A program made the position numbers and the translations under genes. From Platynereis dumerilii (Eukaryota; Annelida; Polychaeta; Phyllodocida; Nereididae), in contig JAPTHN010000004.1 of NCBI GenBank assembly GCA_026936325.1, forward strand, positions 7,504,439 to 7,568,438: a stretch of DNA of 64,000 bases. Direction: 5' to 3'. Position 1 is the stretch's first letter; each line of letters opens with the position of its first letter. Positions 40,720 to 52,200 of the stretch are shown in pieces. Below the pieces are notes generated by a model. That model had not been told where the DNA came from, did not search any database, and saw only the letters and a list, made by a program, of their open reading frames with translations.

Positions 40720-41215
40720 CTGCAGCATGCAATGATATGAAGCCATATGCAAGGGACTGAAGTCAAATGCATGGAAATGTGTATAGCTATGCACTGAGAG
40801 CAGAAAAATCCAACATGTTTAATTTAAATGCAACAGGGCTGCGTTTTTTACTGGTTTCATTCAACCAATTAACAAAGGGTAAAATCATACAGTGATCAAT
40901 ACAGATTTGGTGACTTAAAAGCATACCTCGCATGTCCCTGCATATGTAGTGATTTACAGAGCTATGCAGCCTAATACAATACCCAAAACTCAACTAATTT
41001 GCTTTGAAAGTCCAGTTTACATTCATACATATTGGAAGTGCAGTCAAATGCATACAAACATGTATAACCACGCAGGGAGGGCAGAACAATTAAACATGCT
41101 TAATTTGAATGCATCAGAGCTGCGTTTTGGTCTTGTATGCAATGATATCTGCAAACAGGTTTGCAAGCCTATGTCAAGAAATACAGACTTATGCAGAGAT
41201 GCTGCAGACTAATGT
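40720..41215 (+). repeat. Degenerate tandem pair inside the Transib-like element
   Basis: Two units of about 285 bp share gcatg-aaatgtgtata, gagggcagaa, catg-ttaattt-aatgca and gagctgcgtttt. The stretch is rich in atgca and tgcag words. Confidence 0.6.
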
Positions 41216-42332
41216 AATGCCTATGTATAGATAAGCATCAATACGCAGCAGTATGCATTGATATATGCAAGTAAACTGCAATTTTAATACTAATTTCATG
41301 AGTTTTTCCTGATGTTAGTGGCTATTTTGCAGAACAAAAGACTGCAAAACGCAGGTAAATGTATCAATAATATGTATCAGTTTGCAGTGCATTTGTGAAG
41401 TAAATGCAAGGTTAATTACACCAGTTGCAAACATAAGCATGGTTCTGCAACTTCTCTGCATCTTACATTGTTAAATTCATAAAAAAGTACCATTACGCAG
41501 GTTTTTCCTTGTCTTGGTGCATTTCTTTAATATTGTCTAAATGAATCTATAGTTTCTGACCAAAACAGATTGGTCAGGCCAATCACATTACTTTGACACT
41601 TTTTATTGCAACTAGGTTTCTTGATTGGAATTCCTGATTGCTTACTTCACAATTGCAATCATGGCATTTGTGTCAGCACATGCTCTGATCTTGCACAACA
41701 AAGAAACATTGAATTAGCTGATTCATTAACTTGACTACCCCTGACTAAAACCATTCGCTATGCTTGCTTCTGTCTACATGTCTTGTGTTACCCTCACCCA
41801 TGTTTATGGACGTTACCCTCGCCAACCGGAAGTGACCCTCGCCCTAATCTTACAGTACCCTCGCCACTTCCGGGTTGGTACCCTCGCCATTTAGGTTGGT
41901 ACCCTCGCCATTTTCGGTTGGTACCCTCGCCAAAATGCTGGTACCCTCGCCCCGCCATTTTTCGTTTTTTGTGGTACCCTCACCTCGAGTGAATTCGAAT
42001 TTCATAAATATCTTATTTCCTCTTGCATGTTAGGGTCTGGCACTTGGCACTGATTCATTCCACAAGCCATTTAACCTATCTTAACAATTTGAAGACCCCG
42101 CACCCCTTACATTTTTTGCAATTTCACTTTGAAATCACAGTGAGATGTGTCATGGCCACCCTGATGGCGAGGGTACCCCCCTCGTTAGTGCACAGTGTCT
42201 GTGTTTTTCATGTTTGTACTTCACTGAGTGAAGTTCGCATTTCCCAAGAATGCGATGTCAAAGATATAGTCACATGCACAGATTTCAAGAAACTGAAAAA
42301 ATACAATGACACATGGATTATGTGTGTTTCGA

Positions 42333-42598
42333 GGGCGACCATTTAATAGACAAGGGTCGCTTGGAGTTTTCCTCAGTGGGAATTTATTTCATGGTGGCGT
42401 CGGCAGTAATTATATATTTCAGGTGCGCGCGGTCCGCAAATATTCATTCCAAAATCAAGCATCACCTTGTTAAGAAATACCCCCCACCAGAAATTATTTA
42501 TTTCAAGACTGCCCAAAACGAATTTATTTTTTCCACCAAAACTGAGCAAGAAATTATTTATTGAAAAAAAAATCCAAGCCTATTAAATGGTCTTCCCC
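42333..42598. mobile_element. MITE with GACCATTTAATAG ends
   Basis: Left gggcgaccatttaatag and right ctattaaatggtcttcccc are inverted. The inside repeats aaattatttatt. I cannot read a target duplication. Confidence 0.6.
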
Positions 42599-43074
42599 TT
42601 AGCTTGTTTAGCTTGCTTAGCTTTGATACCTGCGCTGTTTGAAAGGTGCTTCAATGAACTGTACCAGAATAAAACAGGCTACTTATCTTCAGAGAAGAGT
42701 CACAATGACTGATAGCAAATTTTAAAAAGTGTTTAGAAATTGAGATGACTGGTGTCTGCTGAAAAACAATAAGACTCCTTTGTTTCAAAAAACCTTTGAT
42801 ACTATTCTGGCAAGGTGAAACACTCCGCTAAGACAGTTGTTTGTGGCGGTTAATTGTACACAAAAAATGACACTGCCTGCCATGGCCACTAAAAACTCCT
42901 TTGTTATTAACTGTGATGTCAAACTCTAAACTCATTGTCAAAGGTTGAAGACAAACCAATCACATTCACATATACCTGATGATGTCATGGTTTAACTGCA
43001 AAATGAAGGCCACATTATAGAGTATTTGTTTGCTCAAACATCCAAACTACTGACATTAGGAAAATATTTGTTAA

Positions 43075-43325
43075 TTTATATAGTGACAACATTTTCTGGT
43101 TTGGAGTGTGAGAAGTTAGAGTGGTCTGTATTTACATGGCTGTGAGGCTATTGTTTGCTTGCAGCAAAGGCATTCGGTAGCACGTTTGCTTTGAATGACA
43201 ATGAGGCTCACCAAATGATGCATGTAATGGCTTAGGCTGAATCATGGAAATTTGAATCCGGATTTATGGTAAGTGGATGGTGACCAAGGTTAAACCTAAA
43301 CTGATTGATTACATCATTTAGGAAA
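43075..43325 (+). repeat. Paralogous block E, copy 2
   Basis: Same order and strand as 36125-36405, without the MITE that follows copy 1. Confidence 0.8.
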
Positions 43326-43733
43326 GGAGAAAACTGCAATAAGGATTTTACCCCAATGTTGTCCTGCTCCCAGTTCCTCTGCAATGACCAACATCACAAC
43401 TGAATGTTATCGGAATTGCACATCACTTTGGCTGCACTAAGTCTTGTTTCAGTCGGTGTCTAATAATACTGTCTATGCTAAGAAATTAAAAGATTCCACA
43501 TGATGGATAGGCCTATTTTTAGACTCTTGTTCTCCCACATGCATGCAGTCACCCTTCAGGTAGTAAGTCCATAAACCTATTGCATAAGAAATGATATACT
43601 CTCACAAAACCGTTGCCTACATTTCTTCATGCTAATGTTCACACTCCACTCATGGCGTTTCCCAATTGACGTATTGGTGCCTCAAGGAAATTGTCGGTAC
43701 AAGCACTGGCCTGAAGGGTGTCATACATTATTA

Positions 43734-43851
43734 GAGAGGTTTTGCTACACGTTTCCGTGTGACGTGTACGTGGGAGTTGCCATGACAACAATGTAATAAG
43801 ATAGCACTTGTACACGTATACGTCACACGTGAACGTGTAGCAAAACCTCTC
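43734..43851. mobile_element. 118-bp palindromic MITE
   Basis: GAGAGGTTTTGCTACACG and its exact complement end the element. The arms continue inward to ccgtgtgacgtgtac. The flanks share TATTA, which contains TA. The CpG-rich palindromic arms stand out in this AT-rich region. Confidence 0.8.
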
Positions 43852-44364
43852 TATTATTTAGTACAGATTTTACGTTCAGCCTAAGGAACTCCTAAGAGTT
43901 TTCCCAATTTCTATCCGCACTGACGTATCTGGGGTTTAACTTACTTTTCACATGTTCAGCCACTGCAATGTATATACCTTTTTTACGAGAAAATATGATT
44001 TTACCAAATCAAACATCTTCAATCAGCAGGTGCATACATGCCCATCTTGTTTCTGGTACATGGTGCCACCGTTCGAATGTTGCATATATATAAATATAAT
44101 TTTGTAAACTTTTGTTACAGTGTTTAAAATGCCATAACTGCAAAAAATATGTTCAAAGCAAGGTGAAACGAAATAAATCTGCAATTTCTGAACTATAAGA
44201 AAATAACCAAGTAAGTATGATATATATATGTATATTTATATTCAATAGAGTATATCACACTTATCCAACAGGGCTTCAAAATGAAGCTTTTCTCTCAATA
44301 AGCCAAAATGGGAGAAGAGCATTACATTCAGCACCCAAGCAAATACTAGGAACCCTAAATAAAT

Positions 44365-44560
44365 CAGTCTCATGTCATAAGGGAGCAATTGACTGGAATC
44401 ATGTGGAAGTCCTATCTCAAGAGAAAAATCACTGCATACAAAGCAGACAATCTATTGTCAAATAATAGGTTTAGGAGAGAAGCTGGCCTGTATCTACTTA
44501 AATAAGACTGTAACACCAGTGGCACATTCATCACTTTGGGTCCCGCCTCCGACACCATCA
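44365..44560 (+). mobile_element. Possible Penelope-like retroelement fossil
   Basis: A short translated stretch (GAIDWNHVEVLSQE, then an NRF...GLYLL-like end) resembles the C-terminal endonuclease region of Penelope-like elements. It is a broken remnant. A related piece lies at 58030-58150. Confidence 0.4.
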
Positions 44561-46570
44561 AAATCGCCCCATTTTCACCTCTTTCACATTCACCAACCCC
44601 AAAATGCATCAAAACATTTTTTACTTGCCATATCCATATAACCTACTCACCCATACCACTCAAATTTCTTATTTCAAACACTGCCCTTTTCAGCCCCCCC
44701 TGGATCAGCCCCTGCCTGCTTTGCCTCTACTATTTTGTCCACGACTTTCAACAGCCCTGCCACTCCTCACCCCACCTAATGTGCATATTTCCTCTTTTTT
44801 CAAACATTTCCTTCACATGAACTCAATTGTGTATACATATCTGCTGTCTTCTTGCCTTCGATTCAAACGTCTATTCACGACGATTCCTGACTCCTTTCAA
44901 CAAAAACACCTTCATTCCTGCTTTCCTCATACTCCACCTTTCCACCAGATGTCTCCCTTGCATACGTTTCATGCACCACCTGCCATTTTCCATCTATCCA
45001 AGCTGCACAATTACAAACAATTAGGGCCCACATTTGCCTAATTGGTGTTACTGCTTCGATCTACATAATGTCAGTGATTGGGATTGGTATTTAACTGACA
45101 TTGTCTCATTGACATTGAAGTGTCACATTGATTGCCATTAAAGTGTCAACTCTTGAAGTGCAATTACGCCTTTCTATTAATTGCATGTACACATATATAT
45201 TTAAGCAGCCCCACTACACTATTTTCCGTCCTGTTACCTGTACATAACTCCTGGCAAAAATCACTTTCTTGAACAAGACAAATAAATTTACAATACCATT
45301 CCTGTTGTGGATTTACAAGTGAGCCAACAGCCATCCTACAGCATGCAAATAAATTTAATAGAGAAGAGAAACTAATGAAAAGGTGTCTATCTAAATTGCT
45401 CATACACCTGAATTTTGCACTCAGTTTTCCAAATTGTTTGAAACATTGAAATTATGTTTCTTTAACTGAAGCGTTTCACAGGAAAACCTTCATAAAGAAT
45501 TACAGATCTACCAAATATCTAAACTTCTTCTAAATTACACTTTACCATCACACTCAGCTCAGCTGTGACACTCCAATAAAACAATTCACTTATCGAACAA
45601 CAATAACCAATGGAACACAAAGGCAACCCAATACACCCATTTCATAGAGCAGCATTAATTACCATTATACATAGCTACTGAGGCCTATATCAGACAACAG
45701 CCACAGTTCTGTTGTTTCAGTACAAGAATGCTACATTTTCAGTGCCACACTGCCAACGCATGTTGTGCAGCAAAAAGAACAGTATTGTCAACACCAGCAT
45801 ACCTTTTAAATCACCGAATTCACATTTCTTAGCCAATTGTTATGTCTTTGCCCAATCTCATTAGCTAAGTCACATAAGTTACTCGCAAATGGTCAGCCGG
45901 GTTGAAGGACTTCTCAACACTTGGGTAAGTTACTCAGCTTTGCTTCAAGTTAGTCACAAATGCATGACTGACTTGCCTCTGGCCTCTGATCATAGGCCCA
46001 TTCCCTGCATTATGCCCACAAAATTTAAAAAAACAAAACTTTATAGTCCTGCCTTTTAAAATGGGTAATTCTAGTATTATATAAAGTAAAACCCCATGAC
46101 AGTGTAGTTCACAGCTATGAACACCATGAGTGTCAGGTCTGCTCTGAATTAACACAAGTACGTTAATGTCAAATTGTGCCTCTCTCTTCTCATTTGCATT
46201 TTATATTGTATGTATGTATCTTTGTCTTGTGAAGCTCTGTTGCTTCAACATTACTGATGGGCTATGCTCAACCTGGAGTAGTAAAAAGATTTTCCACACA
46301 GTGCAATAAAATGGAAAACATCAGCTCCACCTTGTGAAAAATCATGTCATACAGTCAGTGAGTTAAGCCTTGAGATTTTTTAAAGGCTTGTATCTTCCAA
46401 GGCAGGAACTGGACACCCATATGCATAATACTATTGCATTCTGTTGAGTTTCAGTGTACTAAAATCAGTCTTGCCTAATATGTCCATTTCCTGCTTTGCT
46501 CGTAAATCTCACATAAAGATTCCACGGTTGTTGTTTTGTACATTTGGTCTCATGATTTGTTTCCCATTGC
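44561..46570. other. No gene seen; pyrimidine-rich start
   Basis: 44640-45020 is C/T-rich on the plus strand, which keeps long open frames there. These have no domain signature and proline/phenylalanine-biased composition, so I do not call them genes. The rest is AT-rich spacer. Confidence 0.5.
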
Positions 46571-46575
46571 ACAGA

Positions 46576-46740
46576 CAGGAAGTCTCAGTGGCAGAGTGGA
46601 TAGCACTCTGGCTTTCTAATAGTGAGTACCCGGGTTCGATTGAAACACACGGCAAAGTTTTTCCCCTTTAATTTCAAATGAGAATTTGATCAGCACTTGA
46701 CAGCCTTCTGTTATTTTTTGCTGGCCAGCAACTGGAAAAC
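46576..46740 (+). mobile_element. tRNA-derived SINE, family C
   Basis: gtctcagtggcagagtggatagc and cccgggttcgattg sit at tRNA A/B box spacing. No target duplication was read. Confidence 0.6.
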
Positions 46741-46831
46741 TACATTTTACTTGTCATGATGCAAGTCACAATTAAAGATTCCACATTGTTATGAAGCTGA
46801 CTGGTGTCATGATGTTTTCCCCACTTCAATG

Positions 46832-47010
46832 TTGCATGTCTCAATGGCTGAGTGGTTAGCATGCTGGCCTTGTAATTTTGAGGTCCAGGGTTCGAATCTA
46901 CTGCATGGCAATGCTTGAGCACTAAATTTAGATTCCGATAGGGAGCCATCTGGTGATAGTCATGCTGCAAAGTTGCCAAGCAAATGGAACTCAATTAGCA
47001 TTGAAACTCC
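46832..47010 (+). mobile_element. tRNA-derived SINE, family C relative
   Basis: gtctcaatggctgagtggttagc and agggttcgaatctac form a tRNA-like head closely related to the one at 46576. Confidence 0.65.
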
Positions 47011-47235
47011 CACTGCATCTTTCTATGTGCTGTGCATTGCTAGCTTCCATAGTATCTTCCATCAAAAACTTAATGACTCTTTTTAATCATTAATCAATTT
47101 TCCAAAGATCTAACATACTTGGCTTGTATACACAATAAATATCCAGGCACTGACTCAATCATAATAGGCTTGAGAGCCTAGGAAGTGACACATCAAATGT
47201 AAAGTTGTTTCATGACCACCCTGTACTATTAATCA

Positions 47236-47435
47236 GGAGGGAGGGTTGGTCTAGTGGTAACGTGCTGGGCTGCCAATCGCTTGGCCCAGGGTTCGAATCC
47301 AGCTCTTGCCGGGTTACCTGGGCTAATGTTGGACGGCTGTTTCAAATATCTTTCGCCTCATAGCAGTGTCCTCCCCCTGTCCTAATTAGTTAACCAAGTG
47401 CATAAATACAAGACGTAAAGCCCCAATCATCCAAT
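47236..47435 (+). mobile_element. tRNA-derived SINE family A, intact-looking copy
   Basis: It is flanked by a perfect 15-bp duplication ctgtactattaatca (47221-47235, 47436-47450). It has A box ttggtctagtgg and B box gggttcgaatcc, and the body ends in ccccaatcatccaat. 200 bp. The anticodon-loop position reads CTGCCAA, glycine-like. Confidence 0.95.
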
Positions 47436-47450
47436 CTGTACTATTAATCA

Positions 47451-48720
47451 TTGACCCCTCACGCTACTCCAGCCAAACTACAGTCTGTCTCATTTCTGGA
47501 ACGAGTGTCTGCCGTCAAAAATCTGACAAAAACAGCAGTAAAACATTACAAAAATGTGACAGAAAAATTACAAATTTGCTAATCTACCTGTGAGTATGTT
47601 AATTTTTGTTGTGTGACCTGTAGATGAGGAGCGATCAGGCCAAACACCAGTTTGCATGTTGTGCGTTTAACTGTACTGATAGTTTTGAAAACTCGTAAGC
47701 AGCTTTCCTGCAACAGTCCACAATGTCCTTAGCCAGGCTTGCTGTTTGTAATTACAGTCACAGTTCTAAATTTTAAAAATATTTCCTTTCCTCCCTCTCC
47801 TTTCATATTTTCACATCATAATATGTCATGTTGATACACTACAAAGATGAATAAATCAAAAAACTATTTTTCAAACTGTTTATTTTTTATTATATAGAAT
47901 GTTCTGAAGTACCATAATATAATTAATTTTTCTGTACTTTGTGCAATAGGAATCATTTCCAAGCCATAAATTGAGTATTATTTAGTTTTTCAAGTGGGTG
48001 ACCAAAGACATCACCAAACGACACCAGCTATTGTTTTAGGTTTAGGTTTTTATTAGGCATTAGCATATCACTAGCAATACACTGTTTTTTTACAGCCATG
48101 GCCATAACATTAGACATAAATTGATAAAAATATGTAAATAACAATAATATAAAAAGTACTATACAGTGGCTTTTTGCTGCTTACTGATGAACATTAAACA
48201 GGCAGTTTTTCCTAATGAGGACTCTGAATTACCACTATACAATTCTACATAATTTTCAACCCAAAACTTGGGCTCACAGGGCTGCAAGTGCCACTAAGTG
48301 TCTATAAGTTTTCGAGGTCTCGTATTTTGATGGCCTCGGCCTCGGATGCTCAATCTTTGGCCTTGGTTCAGTCTCATGTATTCTTGGACCAGTTTTGGAG
48401 GCCTCGAGGCCATATTTTGATGGCCTCGCTCATGGCCTCAGATGTCCTGGCCCAGATGGCAACACAGGACTGTCTATTTATCTAAAGTTAATCACCCTAA
48501 AGTCCTAAAGTATTACCATCTTTCTGAAATTGCAGTATGATGTTACTGGGCCTGAATGCTGCAAATCCAGCCCAAAAAAAATGTGTTCGATCCGTACTTC
48601 CTTTTTCGGAAGGGCCAATTAAATTTACATTAATTTAAATATTAATTATTATACTTAAATTATTAGTTTTTATTGATAAAAAGATAGCTAGAGTATTAGC
48701 ATGTTTCTTAAAATTCTAGC
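47451..48720. other. No gene seen; GGCCTCG-rich patch
   Basis: 48320-48455 is a degenerate low-complexity patch of gatggcctcg and ggcctcgaggcc words that creates a 65-codon open frame. The rest is AT-rich. Confidence 0.5.
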
Positions 48721-48733
48721 CAGATGATAATTG

Positions 48734-48739
48734 CTTTAT
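48734..48739 (-). promoter_or_regulatory. Candidate polyadenylation signal AATAAA
   Basis: The minus strand reads AATAAA about 530 bp beyond the stop codon of the PAN-like gene, past the minisatellite. It is the first clear signal I noticed there, but AATAAA is common by chance in AT-rich DNA. Confidence 0.3.
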
Positions 48740-48954
48740 TAACTTTAAAATGGTAAAAAAAATAAGTGGCCACCCGCATCCGTTTTTAAGCTGTGGTCGG
48801 TCAAAGCTAAACACAAAAGGAAAATTTAGCTGTTCTGTCTCTAATCCACCTGGGGCATGACATAACAATGGGAGCTTGGCTACTGTGACCTCATCGGCTG
48901 TGGTGATGTCACAATTGAACAACAGACGGTCATTTGATTCTGTAGGCTTTGTTT

Positions 48955-49275
48955 ATAGCAACCTGGCAAGCTCAAACAATAGGTGTCTCTGGTGTACTTC
49001 AGGGTGATTAACTTTAAATAGCAGCCAGGCAAGCTCAAGCTATAGGTGTCTCTGGTGTACTTCAGGGTGATTAACTTTAAATAGCAGCCAGGCAAGCTCA
49101 AACAATAGGTGTCTCTGGTGTACTTCAGGGTGATTAACTTTAAATAGCAACCAGGCAAGCTCAAACAATGGGTGTCTCTGATGTACTTCAGGATGATTAA
49201 CTTTAAATAGCAACCAAGCAAGCTCAAATAATAGGTGTCTCTGGTGTACTTCAGGGTGATTAACTTTAATAGATC
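48955..49275 (-). repeat. 63-bp minisatellite, about five units, at the 3' end of the PAN-like gene
   Basis: The anchor ggcaag (agcaag in the last unit) recurs at 48965, 49028, 49091, 49154 and 49217, exactly 63 bp apart. Units differ by a few substitutions. 63 is a multiple of three, and two minus-strand frames run open through the whole array, giving a 21-residue repeat (one frame reads YLKLITLKYTRDTYCLSLPG). The spliced frame of the gene instead stops at the array edge (TAA at 49268-49266), so in my model the array is 3' UTR. Confidence 0.9.
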
Positions 49276-52200
49276 TTCCCGTTCCTTCTTGGCCCACACA
49301 TTTGGTAGTGATTGTGAGTCTCCTTTCCGGTCACAACAAAGGCAAAAATGTGAAGCCTGCAAATCTTCCTAGGCCCTCTGGTTTTCTGGATGGTGTAGCC
49401 GGTACAGCTGCAAGTAAAAATGGACAACACGGATATTAGATATTTGCAATTTTCAAAAAGACGTCAAAATGGGGTGCTTGTTGGTCACTCTAAAAATATT
49501 AAGATCATAGAGAAAAACTTTTTTGTAGAGGAGACGCCACATTTCACCATGATAGTTGCTTCAAAAAGCCACTTTACATTTTAATTTATCTATAATCAAA
49601 TATTGCAACCACTATACTCGTGGCTGAGCGGCACTGTACAAGATAATTTTTAGACCCATAATGATTTGACATAGGCAAAATGTGAGGGAATAGCTAATTT
49701 TAGAGGCCAAAAAAATACTTTATTCATTTTGTTTGCGAAGTGTCAACGAAGAATTTTTTCAGAATTGGACGAGCGATTAACCTTTTTTTTTTACAATTTT
49801 AACATAACGGTAGGCCTACCCTAGCTACAGGTGGAAAAATACTTTTTTTCTCATTTGCTGAACCGACATTACTATAGTGTCAAGTGAGAAACTTGATGGA
49901 TTTTAAGAAAAATTAGCTATTTATAGCATCGTTCAAATTGTGATGTAATGTTATTGGGAATGACGTCACATAAATGGTGCCACTTGATGTCAGCTTTGGT
50001 TAAGCAATTATAGATTTGCCTTGTATGTCCCTGTGTGAGTAGCTCTGTCTCCTATCATTTGAAGACCTGCAGTCTCTGTGCTTTGCACCGATACCTACAG
50101 ATTGTCTCTAATATCTGATTTAATAACAATAAGAAACAACATGCTTACCTTGGGAAGGAGTCACACAGGATTTGGCAATCTCTTTGGGTCATGTAGTCCT
50201 GGTACTTCAGTCCACCACGGTGAGCCTGATTCTCCTGTGTGGTGTAGCCTGTCACAAACAAATCATTTTTCTTAAAATTTATCCAGACCACTAAATAATG
50301 TTTCTATCCTAGACCATACACTATTTTTCTATCCAAGACCATCCTATATTGTTTCTATCCGAGACTATCAGATAATTTTTCTAATAAAACTTTAATTAAA
50401 GTGTTATTGATAATAATATGTTTCAATCATGACAATCATAGGCATGATTTCATAATGAAACAGGTTTTCCCATAACAAATTTTATGTTAAGATTTAGCAT
50501 TGTCAAGTACAACTATCTTTAGGTATTATATACCTTTTGATATGCAGACTGACATTCTGTGGCCAATAGAACTACACAGGTACCAGATATTCCTATTGGG
50601 AGTTTGACAAAAACTACATTTTCCACATACAAATCTCGAACCTATATATTTCCCTGCCACATCAAGGCCAGTAATGCATATCATATTGCAGGGCACTACA
50701 TTCCGCATCTTTTGCCACACTGATTGCATTTCTATGTCCAATATAACTACCCATTTGCCAGAAATAAGTTGCGTCATGCATTTATAAAAAATCGTATTTT
50801 CCAACAACTCCAGTCTCTCAGTGTTTGTAGTGTTGTACACCCCGCTGTAGTGGCTCCAAACAATCCACATTACTTCATCCAACTGAAAGATGACTGGAAC
50901 CTACAAATAGGAGCTGCATGGCTTCGCATTAGGCCTACTCTAAACTGGCAAGAATCTCGAACTCGGTACATATTTGAAAAGCGACAGACCCCATCGGGTG
51001 AACAGTTATATTATACTAATGCAGACTCCTCACAACATAAACCCAATGTTACCAATTGATAGAGGATTTGTCTGTGGTGACATAAATATGTAGGCCAATG
51101 GTGGAAATCATGTTGGTACAATGTGAACATAGCATTTGGATTTCTTTCACAATGTCGTGACAACGTTGCCACAACTTCGCCTTTTAATGTCGTATTTGAC
51201 ATCGCTTCACAAAGTTGTGACTATGTGAATTCTACCATTACATACAATTCTACATAATTTTCACCAAAATTAAAACGTCTTTAAAGCGTTGCTGCAGCAT
51301 AGATGAGTGATCATGTATCCATTGAGTCTACATTACAAAGATAGACATAGACATAGACATATCGACACTGACAATTTTTATTTTAAATCTTTTTTTTTTT
51401 TTAAAGATGAATATTATACAAAACCCACTCACTTCCATTGACATCCCTGTAGTAGTACTGGTAGCCAGTGCTTCTGTATGGCCTTGAGAGGTATACATAA
51501 CACCTGGGTTTTTCACTTTCGAAAGTATAGCCCCAGCACATAGTGTTTCTGTTGCAGTTGGTCTTGCACTTTTCTGCTGTATTTACACCCGTGTTTCTGT
51601 TGCCACCCATTCTGCGAATGTTGGGGTAATGGTAGTAGCCATTGATACATTCTGTTTAAAAAAAACAGCAAAATTAGTGTTAATATTACAAGATGGATGG
51701 ATGGATGATTGGGGCTTTCTGTCATGTATTTATGCACTTGGTAAGCTAATTAGGACAGGGGGAGGAAACGGCAATGAGGCGAAGGATGATTGAAACAGCC
51801 ATCCAACATTGGCCAAGGTGACCCGGCAAGAGCTGGATTCGAACCTAGGACCCAGCGATTGGCAGTCCAGCACACTACCACTACACCAACCCTCCCCCCT
51901 AATATTACAAAAACGAGAGATTGCATAGCTCTTCCTGTCTGCACGCAATAAACGAAATTTAGACTTTATCATGCTCACTGCAATTTCAATAAGTATGACT
52001 TGCTTTGACCACTTGTTGCATATTTTTTCCCCTAATTTGCATTATGATCAGTTGCGGACCGATCAGTTGTATTTAACCAACTAATCAGTTTTATTTAAAA
52101 TACTACCTAGCAAGTGGCCTTCTAACTTATAATAATTGAAACTGCAGTAACACAACAAATAAATATTATACATAATACATTGTATAGAATATTATAAGTA

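Larger units (their letters stand above)
39517..42197. mobile_element. 2.68-kb Transib/RAG-like non-autonomous transposon
   Basis: The inverted ends are 37 bp and differ at one position. They start CACTGTGCACTAACGAG and continue with GGGGTACCCTCGCCATCAG. The flanks share exactly 5 bp, TCTGT (39512-39516 and 42198-42202); lengths of 3, 4 or 6 do not match. A 5-bp duplication with a CAC-heptamer end (CACWRTG type) is the signature of Transib and RAG-like transposons. The motif TACCCTCGCC recurs about a dozen times inside: three near 39730-39795 and nine near 41788-41980. All inner copies face opposite to the end copy on the same side. No RAG1- or transposase-like protein is seen. The interior holds a tandem segment and a GATA tract. 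Confidence 0.75.

Noticed and set aside
41783-41992. 69-codon frame with repeated WYPR-like words
   Set aside because: It is the translation of the subterminal TACCCTCGCC motif array of the CAC-ended element.
44536-45041. Overlapping open frames of 94, 145 and 65 codons
   Set aside because: They arise from a pyrimidine-rich strand with few stops, in several frames at once, with no recognisable protein.
48960-49270. CRISPR-like array
   Set aside because: The 63-bp units abut without unique spacers, and the genome is eukaryotic. It is a minisatellite.
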